Shown here: positions 12,809-23,405 of the stretch, piece by piece | Numbering within the stretch: the stretch's first letter is position 1 | How the letters are laid out: every line of letters starts with the position of its first letter | Source: Elmis aenea | Lineage: Eukaryota; Arthropoda; Insecta; Coleoptera; Elmidae | Direction: 5' to 3' | Assembly (NCBI GenBank): GCA_947652605.1 | Contig: OX393577.1 | Span: 56,010,108-56,074,107 of the forward strand | DNA: 64,000 nt | Made by a program: the position numbers and the translations under genes | The notes under the pieces: model-generated | Databases searched by the model: none | Told to the model about the DNA's origin: nothing | What the model saw: only the letters and a program-made list of their open reading frames with translations

Positions 12809-13663
12809 TATTTGTTATGGGTTAGATATTGTACAAAATTTAAATACTTTGCACATAGATCATTCTCCTTTATTAATGCTTAAAATCACACAACTTGTCA
12901 TGTTTTATTATCTACAAATAAAATATTTACAAATTATATATAACGATAAAATATTTAATAGCAAAAAAACCGTACAAAATTAATTGGCATGAGAACGTTT
13001 CTAACAAATTTCATTCTAATCGACAACAATCAGAACATTTGAAAATTCTAAAACCCGAATGCTTGTGCCTAATGATACGCTTCTTTTAAATAAAAACTAT
13101 ATATAAACAATGCACATTGTAATTTACAGTGTAATTAACTGCATGTTTAATAATACAACCGCGGTGTATTTTTGTTTAATGATAAACTAAAAGTGAAACC
13201 GAATAATTTTGTATAATAGTATTAAACTAATTTTTTAATAGCGTTTAATTTGAAGCATTAAACACGGTCTTAGCAATTAAAGCAACTATACCTAGAGGTT
13301 TAAGTGAAATTATTAGATAGTTGGGCTTACAAATATTAATTAGAGGGCGGTTTCGTGTGCATTTTTATTGATGACCTAATAATCATAAAGCAACAAAAAT
13401 TAACCAGTCGAATAAAACGTGCGGCGGATTTCACCGTTAAATTTTACTGAACTAATAACAATATTAAGTCGAGTTGAGTAATTATATATATTAAATTTTT
13501 TACCTCTAACGGGGGACCTTAAGGTACGAAAAGTTGTCAATAATAAGTTAATTGGAGGTTTTAACGATTTCTCTTACAAAAAATTACATTTCTTTAATGA
13601 GTAGGTATGTACAGGAAAATATACAGGTAAGTTAAAACTATAACATTTTGTTAATTTTTCACA
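12809..13663. other. Gene-free AT-rich stretch
   Basis: No open frame, RNA gene or repeat boundary was recognised. Confidence 0.4.
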
Positions 13664-13768
13664 CGATAGAACAGCGTTGCCCAAACTATGTTCCGTGGAA
13701 CACTGGTGTTCCGCGAAAAGTGAATGAGTGTTCCGTGAAAAATTATCTAAATAATATGGAATAGTAAA

Positions 13769-13914
13769 ATGCCACGTAAAAGAAAAAGAAGAAGACCAAA
13801 GGAAACTTGGGACAACGCACTGGCAATCATCTTAAAGAAAAAAGGACAACGTGGGTAGAAGCAAAAAATCTAGCACAGATTAAAAAGGATTGGAATTTTT
13901 TTATAAAGAAATAA
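13769..13914 (+). pseudogene. LINE C-terminal fragment
   Basis: The frame reads MPRKRKRRRPKETWDNALAI and, after a one-base shift, TTWVEAKNLAQIKKDWNFF to a stop. The pattern of a GRP(R/K)xTW box, a helix, then A..L.QD+..W is the usual C-terminus of non-LTR endonuclease-reverse transcriptase polyproteins. Only this tail is preserved. Confidence 0.65.
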
Positions 13915-14779
13915 TTTTGGAAGTATGGAAAAACTCCATCCTTAACACCCTTTGGGTAGATTATAGATGGAATATTATTTCAGATACGAAATACTCATCG
14001 GCCATAAAGGCTTTGTTGAAAGTTCAATAAAGTTGTTTCCTTAATTATGTTACGTCAAAATAACCAATAACTCGCTACGAAGTTCAAAAAGCCTCAATGG
14101 TGCTTTTACTCTGGATAGCCAACATGTGCACTACCCATATCATCGCCCAAAATATTAAATAATCTGGATTAAAGTGGTCGAAATTTTGCATAGCTGATAA
14201 TTTTTACGGCTTTAACCAAAACAGTTTTAAAATATATAGAATTTTTTGTTACTAGTGCTGGTCTACGCAAAACACAATGACTTTTAGTGGCTCTTGTAGC
14301 TACTTGCAGGATATGTGTTACAACTCTCTTTATATTTCCAGCCTAAAGTACACTATTCCAGCCATTTATTGCTTGAGCACTATCTGTACTACTGTGTTAC
14401 ACCAATATCGTAGACATACTTATGAAATCCGGAATTGTATAAAATGCCTAGGCATTTTATAAAAAGCCGTCAAAACGAGCATGTCGTGTTTTGACTAGGC
14501 AAATAATAAAATGGCGACATAATTGTTTTTAATGAAAACTAACCTTCATTAGCTTCATTTTCATCATTTATTTAAAAAAAAAACTTTAACCAACCTTTAA
14601 CCTGACCCTCTATTTCTGACCAAATGAATAAGGGTCAGGTTAAACACAAACGTGTGCGGTTAAGAGAAAGCCATAATTTGCTCGTCGACACATTATGCTT
14701 ACGGCATCAACACACTTCTCCCAACCGATTTCCTGTTTTGCTTATATTAATTTAGAATCATATTGTTTTAACTGGTATT

Positions 14780-15905
14780 AAGCTGTCCAATCTTTGTAAG
14801 TGTTCCTACCAGCCAAGTTGTCTTTGCGCTATGAATTCTTCTATGGAGTCTATCTTTAATTCTTCTCTTATTTGGACATTTTTAATTCTATATTTTTTTG
14901 TTATTTCTTTCACGCTTCCTAGGCATTTTATCTCAGCTGCTCTAATTTTACTCTTATCTTTTTTTTGATAATACCCATGTTTCGAAGCCATATGTGAGAA
15001 TTGGTCTGCATATTGATTTATATACTTTAATTTTTGTTTCTTTTGAGATGTCTCTTTTGCTTGTGAGTCTTTTACTTAGTTCATAATATACTCTATTAAT
15101 TTTTGTACTCTATTATTCAGTTTAATTGCTTGTTTCCTTGTTTTCTTTTTTAACATAATGCCCAAGTATTGACAACTGCTAACTTGTTCTATTAGTTTCC
15201 CATCCACTTTAATTTGTATTTCATCTTTTTCGTTTGATACTAACATTCTTTCAGTTTTATTTTTGTCCATTTTCATTCCATTTTTCGTTAATACTTGATT
15301 TCAGATATATAAGTTTTCTTCTAGGACTCTTTGTCTTTCTGCTATGATAGCTATATCATCTGCGAAGGTGTATTCTGATATATTAATACGTTTTAGTTCT
15401 GTATCCAATACAGATGGGTTTTGTTTTCTGTTTTGTTTCTCTACTTAGTTCATCCATATGTGATAAATAGCAATGGGCTCAAGCTTCCTCCTTGTCTCGC
15501 TCCTTCTGGTGTAGTAAAAGTCTCTCATTTAATGTTCTTACTTATTATACAGTGTCTTGTTTCTTTGTATTTAGTGCCTCTGATTAGTTTGCTGCTAACA
15601 TTTCTTTTTTGTAGGCTTTCCAAAATGTTTGTTCGCGGAACTTTATCAAACGCCCTTTCATGTCTAAAAAAGCTAGATAAACCGTTTTTGATCTTGTCAA
15701 ATTTCTGTTAATGTTGGTTCTCCTTTTTTGTAAAGTGGTACCAAACCCATTTTCCAGTCTTCTGGTATCTTTTCCTCAATCCAAACCTTTTGAATTTTTT
15801 TAAGCAGCAGTAAGGTTGCTTTTTCTCCCATATTCTTTACCATGTCTGCTGTAACTTTATCGTTTCGTGGCTTGCCATTTTTCAATTGTGTTATTGTGGT
15901 AATTA
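14780..15905 (-). pseudogene. RTE-like LINE reverse transcriptase, decayed
   Basis: On the minus strand the pieces appear in order: an early RT region (15885-15697, with IPEDWKMGLVPLYKKGE), FLDMK followed by a broken AFDKVPRE-like box near 15650, YTFADDIAIIAE near 15370 (the FADD box), SSCQYLGIMLKKK (15276-15076), and RQLGWQEHLQRL-like C-terminal sequence near 14810 with a stop at W+1. Several frameshifts and an internal deletion after PTLTEI break it. It is nested in the hAT element 13672-16457. Confidence 0.75.
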
Positions 15906-15916
15906 ATTCTTCTCTC

Positions 15917-16390
15917 GTTTTAAGAACTAATATTAAAATTTCTAATATAAGAGATGAACTTGCATTTTTTGATGGGAAGTTACAACTCTGGATTTCTACA
16001 GTTAAACCGAATAATTTTGATTGTTTTGCGCCTTGCCTGAAGTTTTGACTGCAATAAATTTTAAATAGATGAAGAAGTTTCTAGTGTATTTTTAGAACAC
16101 TTGCATAGCTGACAATCAACCCTTTTGCAATATGCAGTGCGAACTATTCCTGGGTTCGTTTTTCATTTACAGTGAAAGCTAAGCTAGCAGGCTTTAGCGC
16201 AAGTGATTTTGAAAATCAAATTGTTTAATTAGTGACTCTAATTCTAAACAAAAACACAAGGAAGTCCCATTAAAGGATTTTTCGCCAAATATTACGGAGA
16301 GTTCCCCAGTGTGTCAAAACTAGATATTTTTGTTTTATTTCTTTTTACAACGACATATTTATGCGAGCAGGATTTTCCTACAAAATAACT
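15917..16390 (+). pseudogene. hAT transposase C-terminal relic
   Basis: The segment FDGKLQLWISTVKPNNFDCF (15957-16019) resembles the stretch before the dimerisation domain of ZBED5/SCAND3-like hAT transposases. Farther on, TTYLCEQDFP at 16350-16376 matches the TYLCE.GFS box of the hAT C-terminal dimerisation domain. Stops and frameshifts separate them, so no product is expected. Position near the right terminus of the element agrees with a plus-oriented transposase. Confidence 0.6.
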
Positions 16391-16602
16391 AATGTGTTTC
16401 GTTAAAATTTTAGGATTTGTAAAGTGTACCGTCGTAGGAACGGTTTGGGAAACGTTGCGATAGCAAATTATTTATATTCGAATCTTAAAAAATGCTTTTG
16501 GCTTATTGTGTTAAACAACAAAAACACTACATACATACATATCTTCTCTAATTAATCCAAAAATAGATCTGACCCTTTAAAAAATCCCCATGCTTTACAA
16601 GT

Positions 16603-16693
16603 TTATCTTGAGGGCACTGTATTATATCTTATTCCACTTCTCACTTATCTTATCTTTAATTTTATCTTACCTAAAATTAACCAGATTTATATA
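16603..16693 (+). promoter_or_regulatory. Promoter of gene A1: GATA cluster plus TATA
   Basis: TTATCT, the complement of the GATA-factor site AGATAA, occurs at 16603, 16645, 16650 and 16662. TTTATATA lies at 16686-16693, 86 bp before the ATG. The arrangement is conserved before every gene of the array. Confidence 0.55.
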
Positions 16694-16778
16694 CACCAAA
16701 GTACAAGCATCTAACGACTTATGTTCTTTCAATACGCGTCGAACTTTTGCCAATGCCAACTGTCTAAACAAGAACAAA

Positions 16779-18260
16779 ATGGGTTTCATAATACCAGATT
16801 CTGTTTTATCGAAATTGGTTTGTTCTGAGTGTAATTTGTATCTATCCGAGGCTCCGGTGAGGGTTACAGCAGAAAGTCGTAGTGTATGTGGTCGGTGTGT
16901 GGCTGTAGCAGACTGCGACGGTCCCAAACCAGTACGTCACGAAGCTTACGAAGAACTAGCCAAATTGGCCTTATTTCCATGTAGTTATCGCCAGGAAGAA
17001 TGTACAGGACATGTGGAGTTTAACAACTGCGCCGAACATGAAAATAATTGTCCTTATAGGACTTACACATGTCCAGCTGATCCCAAACGAAAGTGCGCAT
17101 GGACTGGAAGTGCAAGGCAGTTGGCCCAACATTATCAACAGGAACACGAAACGCTTGTTTTAAAGAAACCTACTTTTGAAATAAATATAATGGAAAATAT
17201 CGAGAAATACTTCCTGTATTGTATTTACAACTTGATCTTTCTAATTCAATTCAAGACGTTGATTCGTGAAAATAATGCATGGTTTAGTGTAGTCCATGTG
17301 GGACCAACTAAAGAAAACAAAGAAATTAAGCATCGCTTCACACTGCAACGGAAAGATAAAGAAATGGAAGTAAAGCTTAAGGAAACGTCCGTTGTTAGTG
17401 TTCTTAGAGCTTACATAGCGATGGAGGTGGACACTTCCGTAACAGTTGATATTAATTCTTTACTATCTACTTTAAACAATCCTGATAAAATTATATGCTA
17501 TTTGGATCTTACAATACCGCAACATATGATAGATGAATATATTAATAAAGAACGTATTAAATGTCCCAATTGTAAGATTTATATGGTTCCACCCATATAT
17601 CAGTGTATTGCAGGACATATTACATGTGAGGAGTGTTCAACATATACTAATGACTATTGTAAAACATGCGATATAAGTGAATTAGAATTATCTCATAATA
17701 TTGAATTAGAAACAATTTCAGAATCATGTTTTTATAATTGTAGATGGAATTGCAGTGATCACGGTTATAATGTTCGTGAAATTAGATTTCACGAACAGAG
17801 TTGTGGTAAGAGAATTTATAAATGTGTATCGTTTAATTGTAATTATTCAGATGTATTAAAAAATTATAAACTGCACTTGTTAAATCATCACAAATTGAAA
17901 ATACATGACTCTGAATTTATTATAAGTCAAACTGATACAAAAATTACAGAGGTATGTCTTAATATAAATGATGAAATTATATCAATTTATATGGATTGTC
18001 GTACAGGCAATATTGAATGTTTTTTTTATTATAATGGATTTCAAAATGTATCTAAACGATTTAATTTTTCTGTTGATATTGATAGGAATGATGAAAATAT
18101 GACAAACAACCCAAATACAATAAAATCTTATAAATTCAATTTAAGTTACAGTGTTTCTTTAAGAACTGATTTATGTTATAAACTAAAAATTTCTAGAGCT
18201 GATATTAATAAATGTGGCAAGCAATATAAGATTATATTTAAAGGTACCTACGATAAATAA
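16779..18260 (+). CDS. A1: two-module SIAH-like RING/zinc-finger protein
   Basis: Intronless, 493 aa. The start is the ATG in AACAAAATGG, a good insect context shared by all copies. Module 1: degenerate RING (residues about 15-46), SIAH-type zinc finger (C68, C75, H87, C91, then C98, C106, H118, H123) and a SINA-like beta domain (about 125-255). Module 2: complete C3HC4 RING (C262, C265, C276, H280, C283, C286, C294, C297), a second SIAH finger (about 317-371) and a SINA-like C-terminal domain. SIAH proteins are cytosolic E3 ubiquitin ligases that recruit substrates through the C-terminal domain; ligase activity here would have to come from RING2 and is inferred. A usual SIAH has a single module of about 280-320 aa. 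First gene of the array. An upstream in-frame extension exists, but it overlaps the promoter and is not used. Confidence 0.85.
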   Translation: MGFIIPDSVLSKLVCSECNLYLSEAPVRVTAESRSVCGRCVAVADCDGPKPVRHEAYEELAKLALFPCSYRQEECTGHVEFNNCAEHENNCPYRTYTCPADPKRKCAWTGSARQLAQHYQQEHETLVLKKPTFEINIMENIEKYFLYCIYNLIFLIQFKTLIRENNAWFSVVHVGPTKENKEIKHRFTLQRKDKEMEVKLKETSVVSVLRAYIAMEVDTSVTVDINSLLSTLNNPDKIICYLDLTIPQHMIDEYINKERIKCPNCKIYMVPPIYQCIAGHITCEECSTYTNDYCKTCDISELELSHNIELETISESCFYNCRWNCSDHGYNVREIRFHEQSCGKRIYKCVSFNCNYSDVLKNYKLHLLNHHKLKIHDSEFIISQTDTKITEVCLNINDEIISIYMDCRTGNIECFFYYNGFQNVSKRFNFSVDIDRNDENMTNNPNTIKSYKFNLSYSVSLRTDLCYKLKISRADINKCGKQYKIIFKGTYDK

Positions 18261-18355
18261 AAAACATTATTTTCAGTTGGCATTTATCAATTTGTTGTGT
18301 CCAAAATGAAAATATTAATGAATTTTCCTGTATGTAGTACCATTTTTTAATTTAA

Positions 18356-18361
18356 AATAAA
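18356..18361 (+). terminator. Poly(A) signal AATAAA of gene A1
   Basis: The first AATAAA after the stop, 96 bp downstream, is conserved at the same place behind every array gene. A second AATAAA follows at 18531. Confidence 0.55.
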
Positions 18362-18583
18362 CTAAGTAATAATAATTTTATTCGATTAACTGTTACAACA
18401 AATAATTTACTTTTTATAAAGTTTATTTTTGTTCTTAGAGTATAATAATTAATTGTTTTATACTTCTGAACCATGGATTCATTTGTTAAATATTTTTTAA
18501 AATTAAAATAGTGTAATTGTATCTGCAATTAATAAACCATAAATTCTCAATAGTATAACTACTACCTGTCAGATAAGAATTAT

Positions 18584-19097
18584 GGGTCTAGAAACATTCT
18601 TCGCTCACAATTCTTCGCCCACAATTCTTCGCCTCCCAATTCTTCGCCCACAATTCTTCGTCTACACAATTCTTTGCCGCCACAATTTTTCGCCGCATAC
18701 AAGCATATCACAAATTTTGTTTGTAAATGTGATTGTTTTTATTTATAACGTAATCTTTACAGATTATTTTACATAAGCCCCGAAAAGTCGTTTTTTGTAT
18801 ATTAATACATCTTCTTTTAATATTATGTTAAAAAATTGCTACATAAATAGCGTATGTTGTGATTTTTAATCTTGTTTATGTTATTATAGCATGAATAAAA
18901 ATTAAATTGACCTGACCTGACCTAACCTGACCTAATGTAAAATAAACTGTAAAAATTACGTTATAAATAAAAACAATCGTATTTAAAAAAAATATTGTGA
19001 TATACTTGTATACGGCAAAACATTGTGGCGGCGAAGAATTGTGGCGGCGAAGAATTGTGTAGGCGAAGAATTGTGGGCGAAGAATGTTCCGGACACT
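18584..19097. mobile_element. Foldback element with TTCTTCGCC arms (copy 2)
   Basis: Same family as 7224-8080: starts GGGTCTAGAAACATTC and ends GAATGTTCCGGACACT, with a shorter set of AATTCTTCGCC units. The 9-bp TSD is AAGAATTAT (18575-18583) and AAGAAATAT (19098-19106), one mismatch. The empty site is visible behind gene B1 near 23652 (GAGAAATATAGAGCG). The insertion sits in the 3' flank of A1, and an equivalent copy sits at the same place behind A2. Confidence 0.85.
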
Positions 19098-19106
19098 AAG
19101 AAATAT

Positions 19107-20599
19107 GGAGCATCTTAAAATCAAAAAATATATTTTGAATGCCATATTTGATGTGAAATTTTCGACGCAGTTGGCTATGAATATAATTTAAAATTACCTA
19201 TTCTGATTATAACTTTATGATTGATAAAGGCTAGAACAATAAATTCTCGATCTTACTGGGATAAATAAAATGTACGAAAACAAATAGGAGTATTACTTTC
19301 TTTTTTTATTGGAATCTTCTTCGACTACTTAATGAGCAACTCTGCTCTTTTGTAAAAATAGTCCGATGATTTTTAGTCAATAATAGGGTTTTTGAGTCTC
19401 GACCATTTTTCTATTTCTGACACGAGAGACTTTAAGAAATAAAAACTGAAAATTCCCGCGATTTTCGTTTTTCCGTGAAATTGCTTCGACTTTAATATTT
19501 TAGTCAAAGAGTAAATACTAAACAATTATGTTAATAAAATCGAAATTTTAATTTCACAATTATTTTAATGTAGGTAAACAATATAAAAACAGAATTAATA
19601 TTTAATGAGGTATAATAGTTCTTCTAAGAGTCAAATGATTGAATTCAAACAAGATTAGATAAATATGTTTTAAAAAAACGAATGTATTTAGCACTTGGTT
19701 TGATAAGCGATTACGATATTCGAAAAAAAAAAAATCGTCTGCTACCGAAAATAATCTCTCGCATTTCTTATTTCCATGGCATACAATTATTATGAAATAT
19801 TAATAGGCCTATTTTTGTTTGTAACAAATATATAAGAGTGAATATCTGGCCTACTGTGGGCTAAGCATTACAAATTATAAATATGTTTAGTTTTACAAAA
19901 ATTAGTTTAGTCACAAAATGTTCAAATCGTTTATCTAATTTTAAGAATTTTGTTGAACTTTCGAAAATTAAAAAGTTATGGTCAATGTTTAAAAAACGTG
20001 AATATTCCAAATTTGATCTGTAGCAGAAAAACGAACAACGCTACTGCAAATTAGATAACACGATTAGATTTATTTTGTAGCGTTCCGCCGTAAAAAAAAA
20101 TTGAAAAACGCTGCGATAGAAAATCGGAATGGCGATTTAAAATTTAAAACACATCAAAATATATTTCATACAAAGGTTATGCTTAAAACTGATCATAATA
20201 TTTTAGCATACGTGAAAAAACACGTGTTTGTACAAGGTGTTTCGTAGTTGTGCAAACAAACTTTAAAAGGTTTTTTCTAGATTGAATTTATTAACAAAAA
20301 CTGCCATAAACACTCTATAAAACATGCAAAAAAAACACAGCTAGGCTTTCTGAGTATTGACTTTTTATATGCAGGATTCGGTACTTAAAAAAACAAACAT
20401 ATCGGGAGTTTTGTTTTCTGAGATCTGTTTCGATTTTTATAATTCTGTTAAAGAAAAGGTCTTTAAATATTTTATTTAAGTGTGATATAATTAATTTAGT
20501 TAATAAAAATTTCAATTTTGATATAAACAACATTTATTTAAGTGTAAACAAAAAAGAAACAATAATATAAATATTCATTAATCTCTAATAGTTTTTTTT
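19107..20599. repeat. Array spacer, A-type
   Basis: Non-coding spacer between A1 and B1. It is collinear with 28121-29620 behind A2, with a few per cent of differences and small indels. It contains the short palindrome-like GAGCAACTCTGCTC and no recognisable gene. The B-type spacers share its two ends but lack roughly 1.1 kb of it. Confidence 0.75.
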
Positions 20600-21440
20600 T
20601 CAACTGTGGCACATCTCCGAGCTGACTCCTTTTTTTCTAGTCCATGTCTTACATCGTATTTCCATTTTATTCTTGATCTTCCTCTGCTTCTTTTTTCCTC
20701 AAACTTCGTTTTCATCCCATTTTTGCGTACGTGCTTTCTGGCATGCGTAGTTGATGTCCCAGCCATCTTAACTGGTTCGTTTCCATATTTTTTTTTGTCT
20801 TTATACCTAGACTTTTTCTGATTTTATCGTTGTTAATTTTATCAATTAGTTTTCATCCTCCTTTTCTTCTCAAAAACTCATCCTGCGACTGTATTCTTTG
20901 TTTTTGGTTGTTTTCAGTGCCCAAGTTTCTGATTTATAAGGAAGAACTGGTGCGTACACTGTATTAAATACTCGCGTCTTATTTTTTTTAAAGATCTTAT
21001 TAAGCATTTATTAGTGGCGTTAAAATTTCGTCGCTGGAGCTATTTTGTTATTCAACACTTCTTCCAAATTACCGTTCTCTGCAGTTATCGTTCCTAAGTA
21101 TTTAGAATTTGATACATGCTCTATGCTTTCTGGGTCTAGCATGATTAAAACCGTTACATAATTCTTCGTTGTAACCATAATCTTTGTCTTTTTTATATTA
21201 ATGCTTAGGTATATTGTATCTTACTAATGTATCTGCTCATACCCCCAGATTATGTCGTAAGTCCTTTTCGTTTTTAGTTCATAGCACCATATCAGCTGCA
21301 ATGGCCAGTTCTGGTAAATATATTGGTTTCACTTTGTTCCATCCTCAACAGACTTTCTTTGTATTTCTTTGCACACCCTAATTATTATAAGCAATAGTAT
21401 TATAAAAAGAAGTGCCCCCTGTCTAACACCCTCTTTTAAT
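20600..21440 (-). pseudogene. RTE-like reverse-transcriptase relic, spacer copy 1
   Basis: The minus strand reads GVRQGALLF near 21425, a decayed FADD box (AADMVL) near 21295, VSNSKYLGTITAENGNLEEV near 21090 but out of frame here, and the C-terminal box RWLGHQLRMPESTYAK then RSRGRSRIKWKYDVRHGLE to about 20600. These are RT domains 4-7 and the C-terminus of an RTE-like LINE. Stops and frameshifts are frequent. Homologous relics sit in every array spacer at the same distance from the next gene, so the fragment was present in the ancestral unit. Confidence 0.75.
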
Positions 21441-21680
21441 AATAAATCAGATGGCTTCTAATGATTGCATGCGAAAATATTCTTTTGAAAATAGTCTAGC
21501 ATTTTGACGAGGGTAGCTTAGAAAAAGCAGATAATTTTTAATGAAACTTATTTATATTCGAATCTTTAAAATAGCTCTTGGCTTATTGTACTAAACGAGA
21601 AAAATATTCTGAAGTACAAATTCCCCTAATTAAACCAAATAGATATCTGACCGTTTACAAAATCCTCATGCCTTGAAACC

Positions 21681-21750
21681 TTATCTTATTCCACGTCTCA
21701 CTTATCTTATCTTCAATTTTATTTTACCTAAAATTAATCAGATTTATATA
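21681..21750 (+). promoter_or_regulatory. Promoter of gene B1: GATA sites plus TATA
   Basis: TTATCT occurs at 21681, 21702 and 21707; TTTATATA at 21743-21750, 85 bp before the ATG. Confidence 0.55.
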
Positions 21751-21834
21751 CAACAAAGTCCAAGTACCTTACGACGATGATCTTTCAATACGCGTCGAAC
21801 TTTTGCCCATGCCAAATCTCTTAAAGAGAACAAA

Positions 21835-23304
21835 ATGAGTTTCATAATACCAGATTCTGTTTTACCGAAATTGGTTTGTTCTGAGTGTAATTTGTATCTG
21901 TCCGTGGCGCCCGTGAGGGTTACAGCAGAAGGTCGTAGTGTATGTGGTCGGTGCGTGGCTGTAGCAGACTGCGACGGTCCCGAGCCAGTACGTCACGAAG
22001 CTTACGAAGAACTAGCCAAATTGGCCTTATTTCCATGCAGTTATCGTGAGGAAGGATGTACAGGACATGTGGAGTTTAACAACAGCGCCGAACATGAAAA
22101 TAATTGTCCCTATAGGACTTACACATGTCCTGCGGATCCAAAACGAAAGTGCGAATGGACTGGATCTGCAAGGCAGTTGGCCCAACATTATCAACAGGAA
22201 CACGAAACGCTTGTTCTACAGAAACCTACTTTTGAAATAAATATAATGGAAAATATCGAGAAATACTTTCTGTATTGTATCTCCAACTTGATCTTTCTAA
22301 TTCAATTCAAGACGTTGATTCGTGAAAATAATGCATGGTTTAGTGTAGTCCATGTGGGACCAACTAAAGAAAACAAAGAAATTAAGCATCGCTTCACACT
22401 GCAACGGAAAGATAAAGAAATGGAAGTAAAGCTTAAGGAAACGTCCGTTGTTAGTGTTCTCGCAACTTACATAGCAATGGAGGTGGACACTTCCGTAACA
22501 GTTGATATTAATTCTTTACTATCTACTTTAAACAATCCTGATAAAATTATATGCTATTTGGATCTTACAATACCGCAAAATATGATAGATGAATATATTA
22601 ATAAAGAGCGTATTAAATGTCCTAATTGTAAAATTTATATGGTTCCACCAATATATCAGTGTACTGCAGGACATATTACATGTGAGGAGTGTTCAACATA
22701 TATTAATGATTATTGTAAAACATGCGATAAAAGTAAATTAAAATTATCTCATAATATTGAATTAGAAACAATTTCAGAATCATGTTTTTATAATTGTAGA
22801 TGGAATTGCAGTGATAACGGTTATAATGTTCGTGAAATTAGATTTCACGAACAGAATTGTGGTAAGAGACTTTATAAATGTTTACAATATAGTTGTAATT
22901 ATTCAGATGTATTAAAAAATTATAAACTACACTTGGTCAATCATCACAATTGGAAAATACATGACTGTGAATTATTTATAAGTCAAACTGATGCAAATAT
23001 TACAGGTCTTAGTATTAATGATGAAATTATACAAACTATAGTGCATGTCTATAAAGACGAAATTAAATTGTGTTTTTATTATAACGGATTTCAAAATGTA
23101 TCTAAACTATTTAATTTTTCTGTTGATATTGATAGAAATGATGAAAATATGACAAACAACCCAAATACAATAAAATCTTATAAATTTTATTTAAGCAAAT
23201 CTCATAAAGACTTTTTATTTTATATACTTAAAATTTCTAGAGCTGATATTAGTAAATGTGGCAAGCAATATAAGATTATAATTAAAGGTACCTACGACAT
23301 ATAA
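21835..23304 (+). CDS. B1: two-module SIAH-like RING/zinc-finger protein
   Basis: Intronless, 489 aa, ATG in AACAAAATGA. Residue map: pseudo-RING C15, C18, C37, C40, C46, with T30 and R34 where the third Cys and the His should be; SIAH finger 1 C68-C75-H87-C91 / C98-C106-H118-H123; SINA-like domain about 125-255; RING2 C262, C265, C276, H280, C283, C286, C294, C297; SIAH finger 2 C325-H338-C342 / C349-C354-H366-H370; SINA-like domain 2 about 372-489. The B type ends KGTYDI and has the SINDEIIQTIV segment, unlike A genes (NINDEIIS, ending TYDK). The upstream in-frame extension of A1, A2, B2 and B3 is frameshifted here, which supports starting at this ATG. Inferred role: ubiquitin ligase or substrate adaptor in the cytosol. 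Confidence 0.85.
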   Translation: MSFIIPDSVLPKLVCSECNLYLSVAPVRVTAEGRSVCGRCVAVADCDGPEPVRHEAYEELAKLALFPCSYREEGCTGHVEFNNSAEHENNCPYRTYTCPADPKRKCEWTGSARQLAQHYQQEHETLVLQKPTFEINIMENIEKYFLYCISNLIFLIQFKTLIRENNAWFSVVHVGPTKENKEIKHRFTLQRKDKEMEVKLKETSVVSVLATYIAMEVDTSVTVDINSLLSTLNNPDKIICYLDLTIPQNMIDEYINKERIKCPNCKIYMVPPIYQCTAGHITCEECSTYINDYCKTCDKSKLKLSHNIELETISESCFYNCRWNCSDNGYNVREIRFHEQNCGKRLYKCLQYSCNYSDVLKNYKLHLVNHHNWKIHDCELFISQTDANITGLSINDEIIQTIVHVYKDEIKLCFYYNGFQNVSKLFNFSVDIDRNDENMTNNPNTIKSYKFYLSKSHKDFLFYILKISRADISKCGKQYKIIIKGTYDI

Positions 23305-23399
23305 AAAACAGTATTTTTAGTTGGCAATTATCCATTTTTTGTGCCCAAAACGAAAATATTAATGAATTTTCCAGTATGTAGAACCATTTTTTAATTTAA

Positions 23400-23405
23400 A
23401 ATAAA
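23400..23405 (+). terminator. Poly(A) signal AATAAA of gene B1
   Basis: AATAAA 96 bp after the stop, at the same place as in the other array genes. Confidence 0.5.

Larger units (their letters stand above)
13672..16457. mobile_element. hAT transposon relic with nested LINE pieces
   Basis: The left terminus is CAGCGTTGCCCAAACTATG and the right, inverted, is CAACGTTTCCCAAACCG. The 8-bp target duplication is CGATAGAA (13664-13671) against CGATAGCA (16458-16465), one mismatch. Element type, terminus and TSD length agree with hAT. Decayed transposase is readable near the right end (15917-16390). LINE fragments occupy 13769-13914 and about 14780-15905. Sequence homologous to the upstream region of the other SIAH-like genes resumes directly after 16465, so the element marks the left edge of the array unit. 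Confidence 0.8.
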
